A stretch of 64,000 bases of DNA from contig CM066293.1 of assembly GCA_033816765.1 (NCBI GenBank), positions 3,844,001 through 3,908,000 on the forward strand. Reading direction: 5' to 3'. Below the pieces are notes generated by a model. That model saw nothing but the letters and a program-made list of their open reading frames with translations. It was not told where the DNA came from and did no database searches. Of this stretch, positions 24,007-33,640 are shown piece by piece; the stretch's first letter is position 1; the number at the start of each line of letters is the position of its first letter. The translations under genes were made by a program, and so were the position numbers. This DNA comes from Nothopassalora personata (lineage: Eukaryota > Ascomycota > Dothideomycetes > Mycosphaerellales > Mycosphaerellaceae).

Positions 24007-24017
24007 ATGAGTTCCAT
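23652..24017 (-). pseudogene. repeat-containing coding remnant with helical unit
   Basis: Open frame from ATG 24017, 121 codons. It starts with a charged helical segment (MELIDRESQIKTTGKNLALL) and QKATTAFVRDDPATAELRA. A second, related unit, LRKNSPLLQKAGTAFEWNNP and then ATLELRA, follows before the stop. The stop falls inside the second 261-bp unit, where the first unit reads Gln, so it is probably a nonsense mutation. Looks like the surviving part of a larger repeat protein; no family recognised. Confidence 0.4.
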
Positions 24018-24110
24018 GGTCTGGTTACATGTACTATCCTCCGCGTGTCGATGAGCGCGGCTCTGACGTCCTCAGTGTGCGTCCGTCATTCTGTGGCAAC
24101 CACACATATC

Positions 24111-24310
24111 AGTCGTGGTTATGCAGGCCCTGCTGGAACTTGAGCTCGGCATGCTTCCAGTTCGATTGCTGCAACCGCGGCAGTATTGAAAACCAGTCTG
24201 CTCAAACACAAGTCGTAGCTGTGCAGGCCCTACTGGAGCCTGACCAGGGCGTGCTTCGAGTTTGACTGCTACAACCGCGGCAGTGTTGACAAGTCTGCTT
24301 CTCCCATATC
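24111..24310. repeat. tandem duplication block E, 100-bp units x2
   Basis: AGTCGTGGTTATGCAGGCCC (24111) and AGTCGTAGCTGTGCAGGCCC (24211) start two similar units that also share ACCGCGGCAGT-TTGA and AGTCTGCT. The period of 100 bp is not a codon multiple, unlike B, C and D. Confidence 0.8.
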
Positions 24311-24622
24311 GTCCTCGCCGCATAGAAACTAGGCAGTGCGCTCGTAGTTATACAGCGGCTCGTGCCTCGCCTTGGCGCAACTCTCCAAGCTCGGTCGTAG
24401 GGTCCTTCTGCGTGGCGAAGTTGGTAGTGCAGAAAAATCCCTTAATCTCCTTATAGAGAGTGAGAATGCGATTCTCATCCGCAGTATCCTGTTCACGGCC
24501 CACTGCAGGTACAAAGTCATGATAGGCTCCTGATTTGCCTAGGCGGCAGCGCAACCTTCCATGCGTAGAAGAAATACTCTACCTACACAAGCGGTATGGA
24601 AATGGCATCTTTTTAGGCTCGG
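24311..24622. other. no supportable gene
   Basis: Short frames only, between duplication block E and the next minus-strand frame. Confidence 0.35.
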
Positions 24623-25222
24623 TCAAGCCTTATTAGCCATATGACAGGATCGTCGGCTCTGCGGTCCTCTCCACCATGCTTTCGAAACCTGGAACGCCTT
24701 GCATCCCATGAACCGCTTAATGCTTGCCTTGTTGAGAAAGGCGCGATGTGCTATGGTGGGCGTCACTGAACGACTGCTCGGTGCGGAAGTGGCTTTCGAG
24801 GATGGTACTGGCACTCCTGCAGTAGGCGTTGAGGTAACTGACTCGGCGGATCCTGGTGAAGCTAAAGCTGACTTTCGTAATGGCTTCGATCCCAGGGGCA
24901 TGGGTGGTGGTTTAGCTGATCGAGTGGCGATGCCCGGGCTGACAGTGGCACTAGATGCTGACTTGCAGTTCCAACCTCCTGGTGTGTCTCCGTCCGAGTG
25001 CTCGGCGGCGTCGCCCTCTACAAGCCGATTGCTGTGCTGTGCTCTGCTGTGTCGCTGGTGGGCTGACGACTTGGGTTTCGCCGAGGACTCCTGCTTTCTT
25101 AAGAATGCGGCGACTGCGTACGTGTTCTGGGCTTTCCGAGCGTACATTTGCGAGTTCATGCTGTGCCGCATCGCAGATATGCCGGCGTGGCGCGGGTGAG
25201 GATAGGCTGCCATCATCATTGC
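24623..25222 (-). CDS. hypothetical Ser/Ala/Pro-rich protein
   Basis: A 199-codon minus-strand frame if started at the first in-frame ATG (25222, in a run of three Met codons). Its middle is a low-complexity stretch rich in Ser, Ala, Pro and Lys, and the end is basic (Arg/Lys). No domain or membrane segment. A 166-codon plus-strand frame overlaps, so composition may create both. It lies just upstream, in minus orientation, of the duplicated locus and could be its N-terminal part. Confidence 0.25.
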   Translation of the reverse strand, partial: AMMMAAYPHPRHAGISAMRHSMNSQMYARKAQNTYAVAAFLRKQESSAKPKSSAHQRHSRAQHSNRLVEGDAAEHSDGDTPGGWNCKSASSATVSPGIATRSAKPPPMPLGSKPLRKSALASPGSAESVTSTPTAGVPVPSSKATSAPSSRSVTPTIAHRAFLNKASIKRFMGCKAFQVSKAWWRGPQSRRSCHMANKA

Positions 25223-25297
25223 GTAGGTCACTAGGAAAGAGATAGCGGCATGTCCTATAAATTTGTGTGTAGTTTCTCGACAGCGGATAACTCCCAA

Positions 25298-26629
25298 ATG
25301 CCAAGGCTTGCCCTGCCGAGGCTGGACTGAGGCATTTCGGCCCGAGATGACTAACGCCTTTACACCTCATCCTCACATTCATACGTCGCAGTATGCTGCA
25401 GTAGGAAGCAGCGGTACCGGAGGCAGCGACTCCCTCGTAGAGAAGACGAAGCTGCCAGAACCAGGAGAATAATCCAGATTTAAGCTGGATTATTTGCCTA
25501 TAATCAGTAGGTGTACTGAAGAGAACTTTCCAACTCTGTAGCTAAGCGAGCCAAGTCACCTTAGCAAGCTTAAACTTGCTCTACTCAAGCTCATGATTGA
25601 TGCTTTAGCTTCAGCGGCTGCAGTAGCGACATGTCCATCCATCCTATCGCGTTATGGCAAGTTGATTGGTTCACTTGATTTGGGCTCATATATTGGGTGC
25701 TTCAAAAGCAAGCAGTGTATTACATGTGTCCATCTAAGATTGAAGGTTGCTACAAATGAAAAGGCTGTAGGTGACTAATCAAAGTCACCTGTCTCTTAGC
25801 GGTAGATGCCTCAGGTTTGATGGGCTGCAGCCTGATTGCACTTGGATCGTGACACATCCTCCCTCCATCTCCCGCCGAGGTAGATGGAGGCGGCGATGGG
25901 GGTGATGACGCAGCATTGTGAATCGCAGAGCAGGCGACGAGGAATTTGACGTGGAACAATACCAACTTGCACGTCATCAAATCAGAGGCTGAACGGCTGC
26001 AATGTAACCTGCGAATGCAGCTCTTGCGAGGATCCGTCCTTTTAATAACGTGGCTCACAACGATGTTGTGTCTCTTTGGGTATTACGGCTTCCTCCAGCC
26101 GCATCTGCGGGTTGGAGCATTCGCCGCCTGTGATAGACGTGGTGCAAAGCGCAAGCCGACAAGAACAGGTTAGCTATCTGTAACATGGAATGCATCAAGA
26201 CGGCTCCATTATCTTCCTTAGTGACTTGGAGGTGGTGCCATACGTGCGTAGGCGTAGATATGTACTGTACGGTTGTACGAGCGCATCTAAGGGTCACTCT
26301 TTCCATACGATTGGCATTGGTGGAACGCACCATCAGTCTCGACAGTATGCTCATAATGTAACCATGCCACCTACACGACACATTCAAGTGAATCGCTCAT
26401 CGGGATATGGTGCGGTGGTCCTGGTCTGCTTGTACATAGTGATCTGAAGGAAGTTCATCGGCATTCTTGCAAGGGCTTTAGCGCAACATGCGTCGAGTCG
26501 GCGCGCCGATTACCCAGGAGCTCTCTTATCTGAGTTGAGGGTACTGGAAAGGTGTCTGTGTGGACATTGATGAATAGTGGTGTGCATGTTAAGTACACAT
26601 ACTCACACACTTATACATACAACATAACA
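25298..26629. other. no supportable gene
   Basis: Intergenic sequence before the end of the HNH gene. A perfect small inverted repeat, AATCCAGATTTAAGCTGGATT, sits at about 25470-25490, and short frames occur on both strands. An ACATACTCACACACTTATACATACA low-complexity stretch precedes the stop of the HNH gene. Confidence 0.4.
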
Positions 26630-28285
26630 TCATCCCACACGGAATCTCTTCCTGCCCCTTGGTGGAAAGTCATAACCATCATCATAATCATCATAATCAC
26701 CATCATCGTTCCTCGACCTGGCAATCTCATTGTCAAGCCATCGGGCCATATCTTTGTCCCTCTCTTCTTCTAAACTCTGGAAGCGTTGCTGTATGGCTTG
26801 CTGTTCGTGGAGCCATCGCCCACATTCTGAACTCCTGTCATCTTCACCATCTTGAGCCCAAGACTCGTCTTCGCCAACCTCAGACTGGGAATGGCCAGAA
26901 ACGCCTTCTGCCGCGTCCTCCAATGCGCCTCGTGACTGTTCCCTCTTCCTTTTCATGCGACGAGGACGTTGCCCTTCCACTTCGAGCGACGTGAAGCCGC
27001 CGACGCCAGAGTCACTTGGGTATTCTTGCTCTTCCTCAGCAGCGTTGTCGCCTTGCTCTTCCTCAGCAGTGTCGTCGCCTTGCTCTTGCGTCTCCTTGGA
27101 TGCCTTCGACCGCTTCGATGCACTGCGCCCCTGGCCGGGCGATCCTCGCTTCGGCGGACTTCGACTGCGGTTTGCGCCTTGAAAGAGGGTGAAGGGTATG
27201 CACTCGTCTCGATCGGATGACTTGGTGCCTTGTAGAGTAAGAAGCATGCGACGAGGGCCGGCGCATAGGAATCCGTGTATCAGAGGGAAAATGTCGTAGG
27301 CGAAGCGGGCAAAGAGATACTGATGTGCGACACCGGTAAGTAAGTGGAGCTCGACATTGTGGTACAAGGCTCGCAGTTCGGCTGGGACGGGACGGTTGAC
27401 GTGCACAGCCCAGCGACACGAGGGTCCTTCTCCAAGGGCGGTGTTGGTGTGTTCGGCAGTGTATTTGGGCACGATGCTGATGCTGCCATCGTCCCAAGCC
27501 CTGTGGACATCGACGCGGAGGAGGATGCTGTTCTCCGAAGCATTCAACACGTTCTCGTTCGGGCGCGCAACCAAGTAGTAGGCATCCATGGCATTGCGTC
27601 GGAACCACTCGTCGTTGCTCTGCGGGATAATGTGTGATACGTGGGTACTGTACGCGCAGTCGGTGATGCGACAGGTCAAGTCTCTTTCCCGCACGCTTGC
27701 TCCCTTGGATGCTTTTACAATGGCCGCTGCTTTCCAATGGTGCGGCAGCGTCTGGTGAGGGATGGACTCGTCTGGAAAGGTCCAGTGGGAGAAGTTGGGC
27801 ACGATGGCGTACGGCGGCGAGAGATCGGGAGCGGGCGGGAGAGACGGCGCGATTGCAACCGCCGTCGGAGTCGCAAGAGGAGGCAGGTGGAAGAAGTAGA
27901 CGCCGCACGGTAGAAGCGCGGATGGCGCGTATCCAGATGGACGAGAATCGTCGTCGTCGTCGCCGTCACGATTCCTGCCGCCGTCGTCGTGCTGCCCGGG
28001 GTGGGTCACTGCAACAGCCGTGCGCGCGGTGGAGAGCCAGCCATCGAATCGGTTGCCGGTAATGATGGCGCAAATGTCGTGCACGTAGGCATATCGCACG
28101 CCGCGCCGGCCTGAGGCGTCTGTATCATGTGGCTCCAGGTCGAACAGCTTGTCGTGAGGATGGGCGTAGGCGGGGTGTTTGACAATCACTCGCGACGGCG
28201 CGTCGGCATCGCTGAAAGACGGCGCTTTCAACGCAGGACGAAGGAGAGGAGCGGAAGTTATTAAAGAGGTCGCTGTCGATGTCAT
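26630..28285 (-). CDS. HNH-nuclease-domain protein with acidic low-complexity tail
   Basis: A 552-codon uninterrupted frame from ATG 28285 (an ATG 72 bases further upstream is also in frame, but gives a less likely leader) to TGA at 26630. Residues about 205-275 form an HNH core of the fungal HNH_2 type (PF13391): paired Cys (205, 210), VSHIIPQS with His218, ENSILLRVDVHRAWDDG with Asn252 and His261, then SISIVP. Such proteins are common and often multicopy in Pezizomycotina. They are presumed DNA-binding or nicking, but mostly have no proven role. N-terminal residues 1-200 hold a His/Asp-rich linker. The C-terminal 200 residues are Arg/Lys- and Glu-rich with nuclear-localisation-like basic patches (KRGSPGQGR, RRMKRKREQ) and two near-identical acidic repeats. 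It ends in an Asp/Tyr tract. No intron needed. Likely nuclear. Confidence 0.85.
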   Translation of the reverse strand: MTSTATSLITSAPLLRPALKAPSFSDADAPSRVIVKHPAYAHPHDKLFDLEPHDTDASGRRGVRYAYVHDICAIITGNRFDGWLSTARTAVAVTHPGQHDDGGRNRDGDDDDDSRPSGYAPSALLPCGVYFFHLPPLATPTAVAIAPSLPPAPDLSPPYAIVPNFSHWTFPDESIPHQTLPHHWKAAAIVKASKGASVRERDLTCRITDCAYSTHVSHIIPQSNDEWFRRNAMDAYYLVARPNENVLNASENSILLRVDVHRAWDDGSISIVPKYTAEHTNTALGEGPSCRWAVHVNRPVPAELRALYHNVELHLLTGVAHQYLFARFAYDIFPLIHGFLCAGPRRMLLTLQGTKSSDRDECIPFTLFQGANRSRSPPKRGSPGQGRSASKRSKASKETQEQGDDTAEEEQGDNAAEEEQEYPSDSGVGGFTSLEVEGQRPRRMKRKREQSRGALEDAAEGVSGHSQSEVGEDESWAQDGEDDRSSECGRWLHEQQAIQQRFQSLEEERDKDMARWLDNEIARSRNDDGDYDDYDDGYDFPPRGRKRFRVG

Positions 28286-28578
28286 GATGCCATGTACGTA
28301 TAGACGTAGACTCGGGGGTGATGAATGCTCTATGCAAAACATACTGTAGCACTGCACGGCAACACCGAAGAAACACGCACGGTGACCCCGCGTTACGTCG
28401 GCCTAGCAACCAAATAGTCTTAGAACCTACACATCGGCGGGCATCATATCCAGAGCGCATTTGATCACCTAGCGATGAGATTCCACTAACGGGAAACAGA
28501 ACTCCATCTCGGTGGAGTGAGCGCCGCCGTTGAAACAGCCTGTGGCAGCCTTGTACATGCCCTACCCGAGACACAGCA
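28286..28578. promoter_or_regulatory. upstream region of the HNH gene
   Basis: Intergenic DNA between the HNH gene start and a plus-strand zinc-finger fragment. No distinct promoter motif could be assigned. Confidence 0.3.
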
Positions 28579-28767
28579 ATGGCGTACCCAGGAGTAGGGA
28601 CAATGACCATGCAGAGATCTCAGTTGAGTTCCGCAGACCGGGCTCTGCAAACAGAGGAAGTGAATCGCATCAACGATCGTGTCATGTGCGATCCTGGGCT
28701 GGTCAAATATGCCTTCTACGTGTGTCCCTTCACATCGTGTACTAAAAAGGCTCTTCATAAGCGATGA
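28579..28767 (+). pseudogene. truncated C2H2 zinc-finger fragment
   Basis: 62 codons from ATG 28579 to TGA. The end reads PGLVKYAFYVCPFTSCTKKA: the Cys-x4-Cys first half of a C2H2 finger with no His half following. The upstream part is acidic and Gln/Asn rich. It is related to the fragment at 15220-15507, which has the His half but lost the Cys pair; the two are complementary remnants. An intron just before the stop that would supply the missing half was not found. Confidence 0.4.
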
Positions 28768-29341
28768 TTAGGGCTACGTTATCGACGACGCTTAGAATGG
28801 GATTACTACAACTAATCAGCACTAGCCGCTGAGCACTCGCTATGAGGCAGACTGAAGGTGCAGCCGAACAAGGTGATTTAGCGCGCTAAAAAGGCAGTCG
28901 CATATAACCAAACTTCCATTTATGGACCATGTTCGGGTAGCGCAGTCTTCAATGCCATTAAAGACCCACCCATTTACTCCTTTAGAATCGGCCGATTTGC
29001 GAATCCGCTCCTGCCAATTCCATATATCCTTACGATGACTCGACGCCCATTTCCTGAACCTCCGAATCATGAACGTCGAAAGAGAACTTGAAGGCCGCAC
29101 AAGTAGTGTCCTCTGTGAGATATTCTGTAGTATATAGTGCACCCCCACTGTCGCTATTGCTAAGCACAAGGTCCCAGCTAGAGATGAATGGAGGACCGCG
29201 CCACTCTTGTTATTAGTGCTCTTGCAAATACAACAAGACCGAAGATTCATACACGAAAAGATCACAGCCATGCAGTCCAACTCATGCAGAATTGTTAGCC
29301 CACAACATATTCAATCACAAACATGTACATTCTCATTGAAC
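28768..29341. other. no supportable gene
   Basis: A 146-codon minus-strand frame at 28840-29280 has no domain and a composition like non-coding DNA. Nothing else. Confidence 0.35.
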
Positions 29342-29455
29342 GAAATACAAATTGTACATAAAGCAAAGCCTCCACTTCCACTGAATTCCTCAAGCAACTG
29401 AAATACGAACTGTACATAATGAAAAGCCTCCACTTCACTGATTCCTCAAGCGGGG
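29342..29455. repeat. 58-bp tandem duplication at the 3' end of the coiled-coil gene
   Basis: GAAATACAAATTGTACATAA (29342) and GAAATACGAACTGTACATAA (29400) start two similar units ending ATTCCTCAAGC. The second copy overlaps the stop codon of the minus-strand gene at 29446, so the 3' untranslated region was duplicated together with the end of the coding sequence. Confidence 0.8.
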
Positions 29456-30636
29456 TCCCTGGAAAGTATGTATGAGATGTAGTGAGTGTTGCCATTAGAA
29501 TCTTTGACCAACTGCCTTCTGTATCGAGACCCCGGCTCTCCTTGTGGTGCGTAAGGGTTGAGTGTCGGTTGTGGTGCCTGGGGATAATGATAAGCTGATG
29601 GTTGTAGTGCTTGAGGATGATAAGCTGATGGTTGTGGTCCTTGGGGATAGTAGGCTGATGGTTGTGTTGCTTGAGGATGATAAGCTGATGGTTGTAGTGC
29701 TTGAGGATGATAAGCTGATGGTTGTGGTCCTTGGGGATAGTAGGCTGATGGTTGTGTTGCTTGAGGATGATAAGCTGATGGTTGTGGTTCTTGCGGATGA
29801 TAAGCTAATGGTTGTGGCACTTGGGGACCGTAGACTGTTGGTTGTGGTGCTTGAGGATGGTAAGCTGATGGCTGTGGTGCTTGAGAATGATAGGCTGATG
29901 GTTGTGGTGCTTGGGGACCGTGGACTGATGGTTCTGGTGCTTGGGGATGATGAGCTGGTGATGTTGCCGGTTGGATTTGCGCAGGCTGGGCGACTGTCCT
30001 GGCTTCAATCTCCTCTGTGAGAGCTTTCCTGAGCTGCACCACCTCATCATTTGCTTCGTTGAGCTGTTGCTGGAGGGAAGCTTGCATGTCTGCCTTCTGT
30101 TCCAGCTCATTGTCCGCTTCGTTTAATCGCCGGTCAAGCAAATTCCCCATTTCAGATTGCCAATATATCTCCTTCTTCGCCTGGGCCAACTGTTGCTCGA
30201 AGTCCGCCAAGAGTTGACTTTGTTGTCTCCTGGCCTCTTCCATTGCCTCGTTCGCTCCCTCGAGCTTACTGATCTCAAGTCGCGTACTTGCTTGCTCGGC
30301 CTTTTGTTCCTCTAGAAGTTCCTGGTATTGCAAGGCGAGTGTCTGCCTCATTTCTTCGATCTGATCAGCTTCGACCTTTCGACTACCTTTGCCTGTGCTG
30401 CGATGTTTCTGCGCCTCATCTTCAGCGTTCTCAAGTTCAGCCTCAAGCGATTCGATCCGAGCATCCTGAGTCTCGAGGCGGCTCGTAAGCTTGCTGATCT
30501 TGGCCTGACCAGTCTGGATCTGCTCGTACAGTCCGTCAATAGCATCGTAGAGTTGGTCGCAGCGGTTGGCAAGGAACTCCTCATACACTGAATCAGACTC
30601 GTTGAATGCCATCTTGGAATGGGTTCCTTGGGGCAT
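29446..30636 (-). CDS. coiled-coil protein with PQAPQPSAYH decapeptide repeats
   Basis: A 396-codon uninterrupted frame from ATG 30636 (or the Met at codon 9) to TGA 29446. Residues about 15-215 are a long charged heptad-like coiled coil (EEMRQTLALQYQELLEEQKA and similar), suggesting dimerisation. Residues about 225-360 are some 13 decapeptide repeats of the form PQAPQPSAYH, with variants YYPQG, HPQAL and HPQAT. A 30-residue higher-order block is duplicated exactly. The tail (about 365-396) is short, Arg/Tyr-rich and unique (SRYRRQLVKDSNG). No signal peptide or membrane segment. The Pro/Gln/Tyr repeat region is probably disordered, prone to condensation or cell-wall or scaffold contacts, but this is inference. 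Family not recognised. Confidence 0.75.
   Translation of the reverse strand: MPQGTHSKMAFNESDSVYEEFLANRCDQLYDAIDGLYEQIQTGQAKISKLTSRLETQDARIESLEAELENAEDEAQKHRSTGKGSRKVEADQIEEMRQTLALQYQELLEEQKAEQASTRLEISKLEGANEAMEEARRQQSQLLADFEQQLAQAKKEIYWQSEMGNLLDRRLNEADNELEQKADMQASLQQQLNEANDEVVQLRKALTEEIEARTVAQPAQIQPATSPAHHPQAPEPSVHGPQAPQPSAYHSQAPQPSAYHPQAPQPTVYGPQVPQPLAYHPQEPQPSAYHPQATQPSAYYPQGPQPSAYHPQALQPSAYHPQATQPSAYYPQGPQPSAYHPQALQPSAYHYPQAPQPTLNPYAPQGEPGSRYRRQLVKDSNGNTHYISYILSRDPA
29570..29950. repeat. 30-bp coding minisatellite
   Basis: About 13 units of 30 bp (GGATGATAAGCTGATGGTTG core) within the minus-strand gene. A 90-bp higher-order unit (variants TTGTAGTGC, TTGTGGTCC, TTGTGTTGC) occurs twice, at about 29600-29780. 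The long plus-strand frame over it is an antisense shadow. Confidence 0.85.
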
Positions 30637-30729
30637 GTCTGCAATGCTTCCGCGATGAGTAGAAGGCAGGGCAGGTAATTATGACCATCGCTGTAGCCCG
30701 ATTCCTCGGCCATGGCATGGAAATGAGCT

Positions 30730-30975
30730 AGCCGCAACAAAGCTCGAGACTGTGTCGGTACAATGATCGGACTGGATGGTGGTCACGGATTTAGAACGAC
30801 ATCAAAGAGATGCAGCCTCAATAGAGTTCGAGGCTGTGTTGGTACCTTGTTCGGATTGGATGGTAGTCACGGATTTGTAACGACATCAAAGAAAGCCAGC
30901 CGTAACAGAGCTCGAGTCTTTGTCGGTAGACTGTCTAGATTGATGGTGGTCACGAATCCGGAAATAAGGAGACTC
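30730..30975. repeat. 84-bp tandem repeat x3 upstream of the coiled-coil gene
   Basis: AGCCGCAACA (30730), AGCCTCAATA (30814) and AGCCGTAACA (30898) start three units of 84 bp that share CTCGAG-CTGTGTCGGTA, GGATGGTGGTCACGGATT and ACGACATCAAAGA. They sit about 95 bp upstream of the minus-strand start at 30636, so they may be a promoter-proximal repeat. The period is 28 codons, but no clean frame runs through all three on the minus strand. Confidence 0.75.
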
Positions 30976-31450
30976 CATGATATCTGTTTGCGACTGAATC
31001 CAACAGTAGACAAAGGCGTGTGTCCTTTCACGCTGCCGTCCAACTTGATGCGGTCCGTCACTTCAAGCTACTACGGCAGGCGGAAGCTTCTTTGATCGAG
31101 CGATTCATACACATCCCTTTCACGAGCACCCTGTTCTCTAGGATAGCCGGATGTAGGCGTAGGTGCACTAATCGAGCCTTTGAGATTCTTTGTTGTAGTC
31201 TTGACACGGCCCGCAAAGTCTGGCCGCCTCTGGCTGCCAGCAAATGTAACAAGGGACTTTCTTTGACAACTCGTGTCGCGTTAAGATGGGCAGGGGAGTA
31301 AACAATAATCATGACGCAAGAAGTTGGACCGAGGCCATGGCCTTAATGTTAGTATTGTCGCTCCCTTACGATACAGCCTAACATCCACTTGCTATAGCTT
31401 TGAGGACTAGATCCTACAATTGGACAAAGGACAAGGCCGTCCTCAATGGC
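30976..31450. other. no supportable gene; end of the GC-balanced block
   Basis: Short overlapping frames. Near 31450 the composition turns AT-rich and CpA-poor, the inner border of the RIP-affected subtelomere. Confidence 0.4.
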
Positions 31451-32194
31451 GCTGCAACGGCCCTTCTAGCCTATGCAGTTAAACGACATTAGATTATTAC
31501 ACTATCGCTTTAAGCGCGTCGTCGATTGATTAGATTAGGTGACTGCCGCTATTAAGCTATTAGCCTGTGAGCGTTGAAGTCTCGTAGATAACTTAGCTAA
31601 AGACTTGCCGAACCCTATACGAATCGAAGGTATAGTGTCTCGGTCATGGTTCCGGTAATTTAGCAATGACAAATGCTCTTTAGGTAAGTCTTAGATTCCG
31701 GCTCCGGATTAGGACAGGTTGCGCTATACTTTGCTAAAGGAAGGTACTTCTCTATTCGGCGCTGGACGTATAAGAGTACATAAGCTAAGATAGGCTAGTT
31801 TAGTCGAATACATCTAGTTAGACTCTCTAGCTTAGTATCCGTTAGACGAGGAGTAGGGACGAGTTGTAAGATCGATACTTAAATATAGCTACGAGGCATC
31901 CTACATTCCGTTCGTAATTATTACATGTATAATCTCGTATAACTTATAGAAAGGAACCTAGGAAGCTAATAGTAATGTAGTTTCCTTATAACCTAAACGT
32001 TCTCGTAAGCACTTACTTAAGTACTAGAGTTGTATTAGATTGTTTAATATAAAGGAGCTAGAGCTCTATAAAGTAATATAGCGGCTAAAGTAGAAAAATA
32101 CTACATTAAGGATAGTATATCTTACTAATCTCGTAATATGTTATATAAAATCTATATAAGATAGATATTAATAGTCTTTATGTTTATAGTGCTA

Positions 32195-32310
32195 CTTTTA
32201 CGCAACTTTTACGTAGGCTTTTACGCGGGTTTTACGTAACTTTTACGTAGGGTTTAGTACGGGATTTTACGCGGGGTTTTACGCGGGTCTTTACGTAAGC
32301 TTTTACGCGA
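32195..32310. repeat. TTTTACG(C/T) short tandem array
   Basis: About ten units of 10-14 bp (TTTTACGCGGG, TTTTACGTAAC, TTTTACGTAGG). The CpGs in each unit are intact although the region is RIP-mutated. Confidence 0.75.
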
Positions 32311-33270
32311 GTATTATAAGAACGAGTACTATAATAGCGTAACTACAAGTCTATTAATTCTACTAACGTTATGCTCACTAGAGGCAATTAGTAATATAGT
32401 ATATATTAACTAGTAGTAAATAGTAGTACGCTACTATAACCTATACCTACCTATATTAGGTAATAAGAGTCTAGTAAGGGTAGCTACTATACTAAGTAAG
32501 ACTATATTATACTACGTATATATATATAGAGATATATTTTAAGCCTAACTCCTAAGTATACTATACTACGTATATAGTATATTATAAAATAGCGTAAAGA
32601 ACGTACGTGCTAGAGTATAGAGTAACTATCTAAGAGCCTCTAGTATAATTAAGTTGAGTTTAAATTTAAGTATAAGTATAAGTATATATCTCTTACTACT
32701 TATTATGAAAGTAACTATTAGTATACTTAAAACTAAACTATAAGATTCCTTTAAAATGTTAGGGTAGGTAGTAAAAACATTCTACGAGCTGTTATTACGT
32801 TATAGGTATTAATTAGTCAGCTAATTATGTAGCTAAATTATTTACTTATTTGGATTTATATATTAGTTAGTTAAAGAACCAGTTTAAAGTAGGCTATATA
32901 TTATATGTATTTATTTTAGACTATACCTACTTAAGAAGAATAGGTATAAGTAAAGAACTAATCTTATTACATAACTACTTAGTAGTAAATAGATATTAAG
33001 CTTTAAGCCTAATTAAAAGCCTAATTATACTAGATTATAATATATCCCCTTAGCTCTTATAACTTATACGTAAATAAGCTACTTAGGATATAATTATACA
33101 ATTCTCTATAGGCTATATCTTCTACTACCTATTATAGTAACGTTAGGGCCCTTATACTATATCTTATTTAAGCTCTATTATAAGGTTTATAGTACGCTAC
33201 TAAGTTGGTAATATTTTAGTAATAAGCTACTCGTACCTATAGTAAAGAGTAAGATAATGTAGTTATTATT

Positions 33271-33297
33271 AAGAAGAAGAAGAAGAAGAAGAAGAAG
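33271..33297 (+). repeat. (AAG)n microsatellite
   Basis: Nine perfect AAG units in AT-rich non-coding DNA. Confidence 0.85.
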
Positions 33298-33640
33298 GTC
33301 TCCTTATATATATATAGTCCTACTACAAATGTATAATTTAGCGGTCCGGGAACCGGTAAATATATAGTTACGTAACTTAGTATAATTTAGTATAATTTAG
33401 TATTATATAACATTATACTAAATAATACGGGATAATTTAGAGTTACGTAAAGAATAACTATATAATAGTATTAGTAGCTACTAGTACCTTAGTATACGTC
33501 TATAGTAGTATAGATTACTATATTAGCGATAGTATAACGCGCCGCTATTAGTCCTTAGGCGCCTATTATACTATTACTATAGGTAGTATAGATAGTACTA
33601 GTATATACCTTATTAGTTGATAGCGATAGTAAGGTACGTA

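Larger units (their letters stand above)
31451..33640. other. AT-rich RIP-affected DNA
   Basis: Dense TAG/TAA in all frames and CpA/TpG depletion that becomes stronger to the right. No protein motif could be recovered. Contains the TTTTACG array and an AAG microsatellite listed separately. Presumably decayed transposon DNA. Confidence 0.55.

Noticed and set aside
27063..27908. 281-codon minus-strand frame inside the HNH gene
   Set aside because: Alternative frame of the real gene. It is Arg/Ser-rich without domains, whereas the chosen frame has the HNH motif.
29570..29950. CRISPR-like regular repeats
   Set aside because: The repeats are contiguous without unique spacers and lie in frame in a coding gene.
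29562..30020. 152-codon plus-strand frame of LMVVVL repeats
   Set aside because: Antisense to the decapeptide repeat of the minus-strand coiled-coil gene.
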